From Hysterangium stoloniferum (lineage: Eukaryota; Basidiomycota; Agaricomycetes; Hysterangiales; Hysterangiaceae): DNA of 64,000 nt. Shown piece by piece: positions 55,255-64,000 of the stretch. Position numbers and translations under genes: made by a program. Below the pieces are notes generated by a model. The model was not told where the DNA came from, made no database searches, and saw only the letters and a list, made by a program, of their open reading frames with translations. Positions within the stretch are counted from its first letter, which is position 1; each line of letters begins with the position of its first letter. The stretch lies in assembly GCA_015178975.1 (NCBI GenBank), contig WHVD01000033.1, positions 558,001 to 622,000 of the forward strand, given 5' to 3'.

Positions 55255-57012
55255 GTGAAAGGGAGAGGGCAGCTGCAGTGGGGGGCTGCGAATGGGGTGG
55301 GCCAGGGGAGGGTCAATGACAAGGGGCTCGTCGGCCTGAATATCAGCTTTTCACTTCCCTTTTGCTTTTTCACTTAAGGGGGGAGGCTCCTCGAGGACTT
55401 CCATTGCCAGGGGGGGTTCCTTGGAGGCATCTGTGACTGAGAGAGGCACCTCGAGGACTTCCTCCATAGGCATTGCGAGAGCTTCTGAGATAGGGTGATC
55501 AACATCCATTAATGTAGCGTTAGGATATTGAATGGGGCTTCCCAGAGAAACACAAGGGGAGTAGGGAGAGGTGGGCAGTGGACTCTGCACTGTTGAGGAA
55601 ATAAGGGGAGTGTCTGACACTGCAGGGAGCAATGGTGTCGGAGTAGAGTGGGAGGTGACGAGAGGGTCAGGTGACGTGCGGAGGGGTGAGATCGGCCACA
55701 GTGCTGGAGAAGGCTTGGGTGCGGGTGAGGATGGTGATATAAGGGAATGCCCCACGAAGGGGAGGGGTAATGGTATAGGGGGAAGAGAAGGCAGGTCGGT
55801 GGATGGTACAAGACCTCCCGGTAACTCTGAAAAGGGTGTAAAGCACTGTAATGGGGGTACGGAAGAGATCAGCGGAGGTGGGGGGAGGTGAGTGGAGCTG
55901 GGTGGCATCGCAGAGTCGGCTGGACAATACCCCCTCCAAACTCTGATGGAAGTCGGTAGCTTTCATCGTTGGTTAGGATCACTCGTGAAGAAGTGAATGT
56001 TGTCAGGGAGTAGGAAACCTTCATGGCAGTCAGCACCGAGGTACTTGCTGTTGTAGGTGGGGTAGCGCGATTGGTCGTCCTCCGAGTCAGATGAAAGATC
56101 ACTGGGCCCCATCTGGTAGGTCCGTTCCTGAGGTCCACATTGTGAAGGGGGTCTGGGAGGTAGTGCAACTCCATCCCCATGTTGCAATGCAATGCTTTGT
56201 AATTTGATCCTTCGTATTTTGTCCCAATCGTAGAAGGTGACCCCATCTTTTCCTTTCCTACTTTTCTGCCCTACACTCCGAACACATGGCATGCCCCCGT
56301 CGCTGCAATCTGTTTCAGCGAAATCCATCCATTTATGACCCGAAGGGGGAGCAATGTTTGAAGGATTGTCGTGCCCTTCCATTCTCCTCCATTCCTGCCG
56401 TATCCGCCTTGAAGGGACATTATCCCTAGCCCCCATCCTCCGCTGTCCTTCCAAGTACTCCTCTCTCCTCTTCCATTTAAGCATTTTCAATTCCTCCTGG
56501 ACCTGCACAGAGAAAGCCTCGGACTGCAGTTTCTTTTTGATCTCCTCTTTGGTAGAAGGGAAAATACTACGAGAAGGTGGTGGGGTTTTGCTCCATGTTC
56601 CCGAGGGAGCCCCCCAAGTATTAGAGGACCATGGTGCAGCTTTTGAAACGGAGTCCATCTGCATAGGATTCGTGGACCATGAGGTCTCCTCCACGTGCTC
56701 GACAGTTTCTGTTCGAGGTGATGGGGCAGAAGGAACTGTAGTTTGAGGTCAAGGTATTCTTTTAAAATTGGGAAATTAGGGTCTTGGAAGAGGAGCGTAT
56801 GGAGTAAAGGCGGTTCCGTTCCCCGAGTTGGTGGACGTTCCCACGATGTTGCCCTGCGCAGCAGAGGGTATTGGCAAAGGCGTTCCAGAATTACTCATGG
56901 AGTGCTCAACTTGTTCAGTACGAGATGGCGTGGTAGAGGTATTAATAGGTTGAGGTCGCGGTATTCTTTTGAAGTTGGGGAACTTGGGTTTGGGTTGTTG
57001 CTCCTGCGACAT
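55255..57012 (-). pseudogene. ORF3 of element C (N-terminal two thirds)
   Basis: It starts at ATG 57012 (MSQEQQPKPKFPNFKRIPRP). It contains an EEIKKKLQSEAFSVQVQEEL helix, HKWMDFAETDCSDGGMPCVR, FYDWDKIRRIKLQSIAL, an acidic segment, GADCHEGFLLP, SDPNQR and, in the same frame after a TGA at 55963, IRVWRG and the Pro/Ser-rich part. The TGA stands where F has CGA. In the N-terminus FPNFKRIP occurs twice about 240 bp apart (near 56985 and 56765), so this copy has an internal duplication, with stops in the second unit. The C-terminal third is missing; the homology ends at about 55255 against the HMG fragment. Confidence 0.8.
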
Positions 57013-57083
57013 AGTGTACTGATTAGAGAGGTTGACGTGGAGGGAAGAGATAGGGGGAATAAAATTTTCTTTAGCAAATTTAT

Positions 57084-57116
57084 GTATTTTATATTAATTT
57101 CAAGCTCCGCTCGGTT
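57084..57116 (-). promoter_or_regulatory. Candidate internal promoter of ORF3 (element C)
   Basis: On the minus strand AACCGAGCGGAG (57105-57116) is followed by AATATAAAATAC (57084-57095), about 75 bp before ATG 57012. The 12-nt box is identical to that of element A at 19447-19458. Confidence 0.45.
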
Positions 57117-57206
57117 ATTGAAGTGAAAGGCCAAGGGGGAAGAAAGTGGGGGGTAGAGCTAGAAGTAGATAAACAGTGTTGTCGTCATAAGGATTTGAAA
57201 TGATCA

Positions 57207-57505
57207 TTAAATTCGATAAATAGTCTTGTAAGCTCTAAGAAGAGCGGGAGCATTACGAAGGTCATTGCCGTTTAACCAAGTGTCCTCCTCCGGTCCATAT
57301 CCTTTCCATCGAACCTGGAAAAGGAGTCGATTTCGATGCTTTTTGTGCCCTACTATAGCTTCTACTTCATACTCCTCGTTGTTACGATTGAGTTCTCGAG
57401 GGTTCTCGAGTAGCTCCCTGGATCCGAATTCCTTAGGGGGTGGTACTTTTTCAGATGGTCTCGATTAATCACTGGATGTAATTGATATTCCGAGGGAATG
57501 CGGAG
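57207..57505 (-). pseudogene. pol: Chromodomain of element C
   Basis: After a TGA at the start of the segment the frame reads LRIPSEYQLHPVINRDHLKK; a frameshift near 57430 follows. The chromodomain continues in another frame (EEYEVEAIVGHKKHRNRLL, WKGYGPEEDTWLNGNDL, ALLRAYKTIYRI) up to TAA at 57207-57209. It is closely related to the domain of element A (19664-20224). Confidence 0.82.
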
Positions 57506-58819
57506 TCAGAAGACTTGAGGATTGATCTTTTCCAAGACCTCAAATGACCCTATCCGTCTTTGTATAAGTTTCCTTCTGGGTCCCTTGGCTTCGACGAGCT
57601 CGAGAGAATGGGGATTAATCAGAACATAATCTCCCTCTGAGATATCTTCCACCAATCTCCGTCTCTTGTTGTAACTGTGAGCTTGGGTTTCTTGTGCTCG
57701 CGCAATTGAATCCCGCACCACTTGTCGGTGATTTTCCAATTCTAAGATCCATTGGTCGGCTACAGGGCTATCCAATAATTCTCTGGGAACCACAGCATCA
57801 TCCCCTCCCAGACAGCTAGACATTCCTCTTGGTAAGTAGCCCATCAGCAAAAAGGCCGGTGCATAGCTTGTTGAGCTTTGAACCGTCGAATTGTAGGTAT
57901 GAGCCACTACTTGAGTCCATTTAGACCATTCCTCCTTCGAAGAGGTGCAGTATGCTCTGAGCATTTGCTCCACAATAGCATTAGCGTTCTCCCTTTGACT
58001 GTCGGTCTGAGGATGGTGGGATGAGGATACTGCAAGGGAACTTCGGTATACTTTGCAGACTTCTCTCCAGAACCTACAGGTCCACCTCTTGTCTTGATCA
58101 CAAATTATCCTTGAAGGCAGACCGAAAGGAGCGGCTACTTTATTCACGAAGATTCGCGCGAATCCTTCTACGGATAGATCTGAAGTGGTGGGTTCACAGA
58201 TTAAGAAACACATGAGTTTATCCACGGCGACGAAGATGGCGGAATAAGCACCCTCTGTAGAAGGAGGCAATCCGGTAATCAGGTCCATCGAGACAACCTC
58301 AAACGGCCTTAGGGGTACATCCGCGGGTCGAAGAGCTCCTTGTCGAGCGGAATGATCAATTTTAGTTTTCTGGCATATGTCGCAGCTGCGAGCATATGCC
58401 ACGCAGTCATGCAACATCCTCGGCCAGAAGAAACGGTCTTTCATCAGATTAAAGAGCCTGTGGCCGCCTGCATGAGCTCCTTCGAAGGGATTATCATGTA
58501 TCAGCTTGAGTATGGTTGTCGTCATGCTGCTAGGAATGCAGATTTGACTTTTCCAGTCCGAATCTCGAAAGAACAATAGCTTATTCTTGCCGATGAAATA
58601 ATGCGAAGGAGTAGTTACCATGTTTGGAGAACTGGGATCGGTGGCATAATGATTTCTGAAGGCGGGATCCTTCTTGTATCCATCACGAAGTTCTTTAGCA
58701 TAATTTTCATCGATCTCTATAAGCAATTGTGGATTCAAGAGAGTAAAATTCGCTTCATCGGTTTCATCGTTTCTGGGGAGGTTGTGCAAGTCCCATTTCA
58801 TTTGGGGGACCTCTTCCAT
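57506..58819 (-). pseudogene. pol: Integrase of element C
   Basis: This long open stretch of 437 residues contains the zinc-binding module (LIHDNPFEGAHAGGH, AYARSCDICQKTK) and the DDE core (VSMDLITGLPPSTEG, RIICDQDKRWTCRF, PQTDSQRENANAIVEQ). After LLMGYLPRGMSSCLGGDD the helical C-terminus follows, up to a TGA after INPQVF. The three catalytic acidic residues are kept. DSQREN replaces the usual DGQTEN, a change near the catalytic Glu. It is one of the better preserved genes of the window. Confidence 0.9.
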
Positions 58820-60278
58820 GGTTCCGACTGGTTCGACTAACTCATGATGAGTGAGAAAGACGGCTTTTTCCGCTGGTTTGTTCTCCCATAACGTCTCATC
58901 GTCATTCCAGTTATAAGAATCCGCTGCGATCGGTAAAAGGTCATCTCTCGTGGGGCTAGCATAGTCCGGTACTCGAGGAAGTCTGGACAGTGGGTCAACA
59001 TTGCTATGTATTCGTCCTGCTCTATGTAGGATTTCCAGACCAGGGTATGCAGCGTATACTGCCCCCCATGCGGCCAGTTGACGATTAGTATTCTTGTAAG
59101 ATCTGGCCCATTGTAATGCCGCATGGTCAGTGATCAGAAGGATATGTTCACCTTCGATAAAGGGCTGGAAATGGACTAATCCTTCTTTAGCGGCTAACGC
59201 TTCTCACTCTGTGGCTGAATAGTTACATTCTGCTTTCTTGAGCATTGTTACGACCGTGTCGCAAGCCTATCGGCCCCGAGGTTATCATCACTTATCAACG
59301 TTTTCAAGTCACCATCTCAGAAACCATCGGCCCCGAAGCTGATGTATGTTTTCACGAAGATCAAACTCCTTTTACGCCCACGTCAAAATAACTCGTATTG
59401 TCTGGTCACACTTTTGATACGTCCCTTTTATTATGTTGATCCGTTCAATCTTATGTTTCACATATGTCTATCTATATTTGTAGTCCTTGAACTATTTCCT
59501 TTTATTGTAATCCCACTCTCGGTTATCATCGGCCTCCGAACTAATCATAAACTTCCCGTTCCTAGTCAAGCTTATTGTTAATGCCATTTTCTGCCCTTCT
59601 CCTCATTAGTATTTTCTAGACGCCTGTTACTTGTATATGAACCCGCTGTAGTTGTAGTTACTAGGCAATCAGAATATCGACTCAGAATACCCTCATACGT
59701 CTGTAACAGTCTCATACTAAGAATCCCCCCATCCGCCTTCGCGTGCGCTCGCCCACTCCCGGTCCCGACCCCTTGGCCCAACGCTCAACTTGTCCTTCAG
59801 TTCCGATCGGTATCTCGCCGAAAGGAGCTCTTTAGGATTAGTCTTCGCCCGCCCGAAATCTAAGGACACCCTACGGATATTTGTGAGGGCGCAGCACATA
59901 AGCTGAAGCCAAGTCCTTCTGATCAGTCCCTGTCGGCCACCAACATTTAGTCAGTTTTCAGTTCTTAACAAGCGTACGGCTCCAATAGGTGATAACGTGT
60001 TCGACTGTGACACTGGTGTCATCAAAATCTGTGGCCCAGGAATCCATCCAGGTGAATTCTGGCTCCTTGGTTTTATAACGAGTAACGAAGATGGGCACGT
60101 CTTGTGATTGATCGAAGGCTGCTCGTGCTTGGGCATAAATTTTTGTATCCTTAAGGTCTTTAAGCGTCATTTTCTGTATTTGTTGGAGACAACATCCTAG
60201 CGCAAAGTCCGAAGCGTCTGTGTATAACCGATAAGGCATACCGCTCACGGGGTGTCCGAGTACTGGAGCTGAGCTCAA
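58820..60278 (-). pseudogene. pol: RNase H of element C, split by an LTR3
   Basis: RNase H begins at 60278 (SSAPVLGHPVSGMPYRLYTDASDFALGCCL) and continues to VEHVITYWSRTL at the LTR3 insertion (59246-59970). It resumes in NYSATE, a TGA where A has TGG (W), EALAAKEGLVHFQPFIEGEH, ITDHAALQWARSY and the spacer AGRIHSNVDPLSRLPRVP towards integrase. Both halves match element A closely. The insertion and the stop inactivate it. Confidence 0.85.
59246..59970 (+). mobile_element. Solo LTR, family LTR3 (725 bp), in RNase H of element C
   Basis: It begins TGTTACGACCGTGTCG and ends CAGTTCTTAACA. The flanks are AGCAT (59241-59245) and AGCGT (59971-59975), a 5-bp duplication with one later substitution. 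It is very similar to 14257-14976. Confidence 0.88.
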
Positions 60279-60302
60279 TGCAACCTTGATGTCCTCAAAA
60301 GC

Positions 60303-61298
60303 TCAGGCGTGTTCAGAATCCCAATTCCAACGAACTCCTTTCTTCAAGAGGTTGAAAAGTGGAGCAACCGTCCAGGAGTAAAATGGTATGTACATGGAGA
60401 AGTACAGAACCATTCCTAGAAAACGTTGAAGATCTGCTATCTTAGAAGGCGTAGCCAATTCTAATATAGCGGCGACCTTTTCTTGATGAGTTGAAAAGCC
60501 GAGTCTAGACACCTTATGTCCTAGTAGTAGAATTGAATTATACCCCACATAGCACTTTTTGGGTGAGAGAGTGATTCCCACAGCAATTATGGCTTGTAAA
60601 ACCTGATCTAAATGTTCTAGATGATCGTCCCATGTCTTAGAAAAGATCACGATGTCGTCAATATAAACCAGGCAGAATATCCATAAGTAAGGTGCAAGTA
60701 CGGTTTGCATAACCCTTTGGAATATAGAAGGTCCATTATGAAGTCCAAAGGGCATTCTCCTGAATTGCCACAGTCCTCGATGGGATCTGAAGGCGGTCTT
60801 CGGCTTGTCTTCCTCTAACATTTCAAGTTGGGTAAAACTGGCTAGTGCATCAAAGGAAGATAAGATGTTGGAGCCCGCAAGCGCTTGCATGATTTCCGAC
60901 TGGCGTGGCAGTGGGAATTCATCGGGAACTGTTAGGCTGTTCAACTTTCTATAGTCGATCACTACTCGTGGTTTCCCGTTGCGATAGACGACAAAGGCTG
61001 GCGCCACCCAAGGAGTCTTGGACGGTTCGATTACTCCCTGTTGGAACCAAGTATCCATTTGTTCATCAATGACTTTCCTATTAGCTGGGGAGGTTGGGAA
61101 CATTGACATTGAAATAGGTTGCACGCCCTCTTTCAATGGGACATTGACCCTGACATCCACTTGTCCCAGTCGCCCGTCTATTCCGAAGGCTGAGACATTC
61201 TTAGTTAATACCGACTCCAAGCGGGAGGAGACATTGGTAGGGATGTCAGGTCCTAAGTTAACCAGCTTATGCAGATCTTCCACACGAAATGTTTCCAT
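60303..61298 (-). pseudogene. pol: Reverse transcriptase of element C
   Basis: The RT motifs appear in order: WFQQGVIEPSKTPWVAPAFVV, PRVVIDYRKLNSLTVPDEFP, SSFDALASFTQLEM, KTAFRSHRGLWQFRRMPFGL, LVYIDDIVIFSKTWDDHLEH, LSPKKCYVGYNSILLLGHKV and LQRFLGMVLYF. The catalytic YIDD is intact. The segment ends in a TGA (60303-60305) where element A has CGA. The upstream protease part is in another frame because of a frameshift near 61425. Confidence 0.92.
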
Positions 61299-61402
61299 GG
61301 TGGCAACCTCTGACGTTTTAGGACCTGCCGGGTCAAAATCATCTGCGAGTTCCCATTCTGGGGGCAGTCCAGAGGATTGAGGATTAAGGACACGCTCCTC
61401 TT

Positions 61403-62818
61403 CTATTTTTGAAAGACTCTCGACGAATGGGCAATCTTGGTTGCCATTGACTGCATCGATGCTTTCTCAGTCGAAGATCTAGGAGTCTGGGCCCATTTGT
61501 TCGCGTCGTGAATTAATCCAACGGTTTCCCCTCGTCTGATGATTCTTGGCGTCAGAGAGGGATTAGCGAGAGGTATCACGGCACGTTCCCTAGAGATGGC
61601 AGTGGTGGGAGCAGCTAGTATACTCCCATCGTCGTTCTGCAAGACAACTCCCTCGACTATCCCTTGGTCACCAATAAGATCTCCTACAAAGATTGGTACT
61701 AATCGAGCCGATTCCAGTTCTATAGTACAATCTTGTAAGGCCCATGTGACTCTTTCAGTACGCACTCCTTTGTCTGGTTTGGAAGTCAATTCAGGCGAGT
61801 CATTGGCTAATTCCTCAAAGGGGATCTTGCTAATCGAAAGGGTTAAAGGCTGCGGCTCCTTGGAAGAACTGGCTGGGATAGATCCTGCTCTCCCAGGCAA
61901 AATCAATCTGGAACCCAGCGGTTGCTCTCGCAGTGTCCCAATCTCATAGTTCACGTGAAAGTCTTCTCCAAGAAGGATCGGGACGGTCATACCTTGGACA
62001 ACGTACGTTTCGGCGGTAAATTTAAGGAGCATACCGGTGTCATCCTCGAGATAAATGGGGACATTGACGTATCCTAATACTTTGGCATTACCGGTAAGTT
62101 GTACGAGGCGCAGCTTGAGTCCTTGCTTGAGCTTAGGGCGGTCCTCTAGTTCCTTATAGAAGTCCTCCGAAATTAAGGAGAGGTCGGCCCCAGCATCCAG
62201 CCTGATTTTAATAGGATTTGAAGCTTCTGAATCCCCTACGCATCTGTAGATGTGTAATGCTGAAATCCCAATACTGGAATATCCACCTGGAGGGTCCCTT
62301 CTGCAATATATAATAGTCAAATCCTCCTTCATAAGCTGACTGGATCGGGGGTATTGGACTCTAGGTCTTTTGCTTTCTTTTCTTGCAGCCAGTTTGACGT
62401 TCCTCCTGATACATCTACCGTTAGGTACCTTGGGAGTGGCGTTCGAAATAGAGTCGTCCGCTTCAGAGTCTGACTCATCGCAAGGAATTAAGTCAGGTAA
62501 TTGCCCTGGGTCGAAGGGGAAGCTCTCCTCCTCTGATCCCTCTGACTCAGAGGGGTCTTCTATAACGTAGGTCTCACTTATTTCCTTAGATCGGTTCACA
62601 AATGTGTCCTCGTCGACGATTTCCTCAATGGTGGGAGGTTCAGGTCGCGATAAAACTCTCGTCTCAGTCAGACCTTCACGGTTCTGACGATGAGCGTCTA
62701 GCCAGTCTCCTTTCTCGAGAAAATCATGGTCTGATATAGAAACAATAACTTGCGATGTCTTGTTCTCATTCGAGGATGCTTTCACGTCTGAAACGATGTT
62801 GTCCTCTGACTGAGGATG
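61403..62818 (-). pseudogene. pol: Gag end, protease and linker of element C
   Basis: From the right: the end of Gag (HPQSEDNIVSDVKASSNENK), ISDHDFLEKGDWLDAHRQN, NRSKEISETYVIEDPSESEG, and the protease IKIRLDAGADLSLISEDFY with D-A-G in place of D-T-G, then LVQLTGNAKVLGYVNVPIYL, LLGEDFHVNYEIG and the linker towards RT. A frameshift near 61425 ends the frame at KIAHSS. The stretch is open for 470 codons. At 62819 the sequence switches to an LTR4 in opposite orientation, so the Gag N-terminus and 5' LTR are lost. Confidence 0.89.
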
Positions 62819-63447
62819 TGTGAGAGGTATGGCAAAATACACTCAGGAAATATAGTCAGATGAGCTCTTACTATATCTCCTTTATTATTTCTATTTTCTC
62901 TCTTTTATTATATCTATAATTAGTTCGACGACCTATGTATGCGGTACATCGACTCTTGTGGGTGCACACACGCCAGACTTATGTATTCTAGCGCCCGTAG
63001 TTTAGAACTCAGACACTTTTACACCACAACCACGACTTACTCAGACACCTGTTAGTGTCCTCTAAGTTGTGATTGGTGTATCGTCTCGACCGTCACAGAT
63101 GGGCTTTAGCTACTTATTCAATCTGAGTTTCGAACTGTACCAGTCGAAACTCAATCCTTATCTCAACCCGCGTGGACTACATCCACGCTACTCTATTATT
63201 CGATTCTCTAACTACTCTACTTGCACTCGAGCAGTCGTCCAGAATCGCACTTAACAGTCAATTCTACTTATTCGTTCTAGCTATCTGCCTTACTTTAGAT
63301 AGCTACTTCTCTCTACTGTATTGAACTAAGTAGTCAATACACGTTCGGTCTGTATTAGACTTAGACAGTCAATAAACCGTGGTATCGTACCTAAACGGTC
63401 GATATTCTTCGTATATAGAATGGTTAGAACTTCTACCACTCTTCACA
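62819..63447 (+). mobile_element. LTR4 (629 bp) at the junction of element C and an E-type element
   Basis: On the plus strand it runs TGTGAGAGGTATGGC to CACTCTTCACA, the opposite orientation to element C. The flanking 5-mers GGATG and CCTTG differ, so it marks a rearranged junction rather than a simple insertion. Confidence 0.83.
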
Positions 63448-64000
63448 CCTTGAGGAGAAGGAAGGCATTGTCCTCTGTCATGGTCCACCTCCAGTTGGTT
63501 TCCTTTTTTGTGAGATCAAACAGTGGTCACGCATGGTGGGAGAAATCTGATATGAATTGCCTATAGAAGTTGGCAAAACCAAGGAATGCCTGTACCTCTT
63601 TCTGACTGGTAGGATTGGGCCAGTCCCGTACACCTGACACCTTGATTGGGTCCATCTCCACTTGGTTTTCAGAGATGACTAGACCAAGGTATTCAATCTT
63701 TGTCTTTTCAAACTCACATTTCTCTGGCTTAAGGTAGAGCTTATACTCACAAAGACGCTCTAGAACCAGTAATAGGACATGCTGATGTTCCTCCAGCATC
63801 CTGGTGAAAATGAGAATGTCATCCAGGTAGACACAGACAACTCCTTCTGCAATCAAATCTCGGAAGATGTCATTCATCATAGTCTGAAAGGTTGCTGGGC
63901 TATTAGTGAGGCCAAAAAACAAGACTAAGGGTTCAAACAACCCTCTATTTGTTCGGAAAGCAGCCTTCCACTCATCACTATCCTTAATGCGAACATTGTT
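63448..64000 (-). pseudogene. pol: Reverse transcriptase fragment of an E-type element
   Basis: The minus-strand frame enters from beyond the window and reads WKAAFRTNRGLFEPLVLFFG, the RT motif PATFQTMMNDIF, the catalytic VVCVYLDDILIFTR, YLKPEKCEFEKTKIEYLGLV and VQAFLGFANFYRQFISDFS. A TGA at 63527 is followed in frame by PLFDLTKKE before the LTR4 at 63447. It belongs to the same lineage type as element E (37975-41011) rather than A or C (YLDD instead of YIDD). The rest of the gene lies outside the window or is lost. Confidence 0.88.

Noticed and set aside
54250-55373. Long GC-rich open frames on both strands around the HMG fragment
   Set aside because: High GC removes stop codons in several frames. 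Only the plus frame with HMG-box residues has a family signature; minus-strand Arg/Gly-rich frames are shadows.
1-64000. Centromere identity of the window
   Set aside because: Nested retrotransposons and a satellite would fit, but the satellite is part of a transposable element and there is no independent centromere evidence in the sequence.

Overview
This window is a dense, nested transposable-element cluster, most likely from a filamentous fungus and probably a basidiomycete. Grounds: chromodomain-bearing Ty3/Gypsy polyproteins, short introns of about 46-75 bp, a Gal4-type Zn2Cys6 cluster, an HMG-box fragment, and widespread CGA-to-TGA decay as expected where CpG is methylated. No rRNA, tRNA, CRISPR array or ordinary gene cluster was seen. 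Only one short stretch (about 33.3-36.8 kb) looks like possible host DNA; it holds one candidate small secreted-protein gene.

Layout. 1-7.1 kb: a Gag relic (G, minus strand) and AT-rich DNA, split by a stack of solo LTRs, most with 5-bp target-site duplications (TSDs). 7.07-9.8 kb: the 3' half of a chromodomain retroelement (H) that carries, antisense to pol, an intron-containing Zn2Cys6/coiled-coil gene. 9.8-13.9 kb: a diverged duplication and more LTRs. 13,932-28,283: element A, the only element with both LTRs, PBS, PPT and a complete domain order: 5' LTR, Gag, PR, RT, RNase H, IN, chromodomain, an unexplained third ORF (ORF3), PPT, 3' LTR. It is interrupted by three later LTR insertions and many stops. 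28.28-32.3 kb: element B (Gag-PR only). 32.3-37.3 kb: possible host DNA with solo LTRs. 36.8-38 kb: the 5' end of element D. 37,975-41,011: plus-strand element E (RNase H, IN, chromodomain, LTR). 41-44.9 kb: fragments of other elements. 44.2-47.2 kb: ORF3 and 3' LTR of element F. 47,249-54,465: two nested CACTG-type elements; the inner one (48,648-54,380, 3-bp TSD) has 695-bp inverted repeats around a 4.3-kb palindromic array of 10-bp units. 54.47-55.25 kb: a GC-rich HMG-box gene fragment. 55.25-62.8 kb: element C (ORF3, pol, part of Gag). 62.8-64 kb: an LTR and an E-type reverse transcriptase.

The best candidates for something new are: (1) ORF3, a roughly 680-residue sense protein of unknown function between pol and the PPT, recognisable in A, C and F, preceded in A and C by a shared 12-nt box and a TATA-like element; (2) the antisense spliced Zn2Cys6 gene of H, whose probable first exon also survives in element I; and (3) the CACTG elements with fast-evolving 10-bp satellites.

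All family and homology statements come from reading motifs and comparing copies inside the window by eye; no database search was possible. LTR family names (LTR1-LTR10) are mine.
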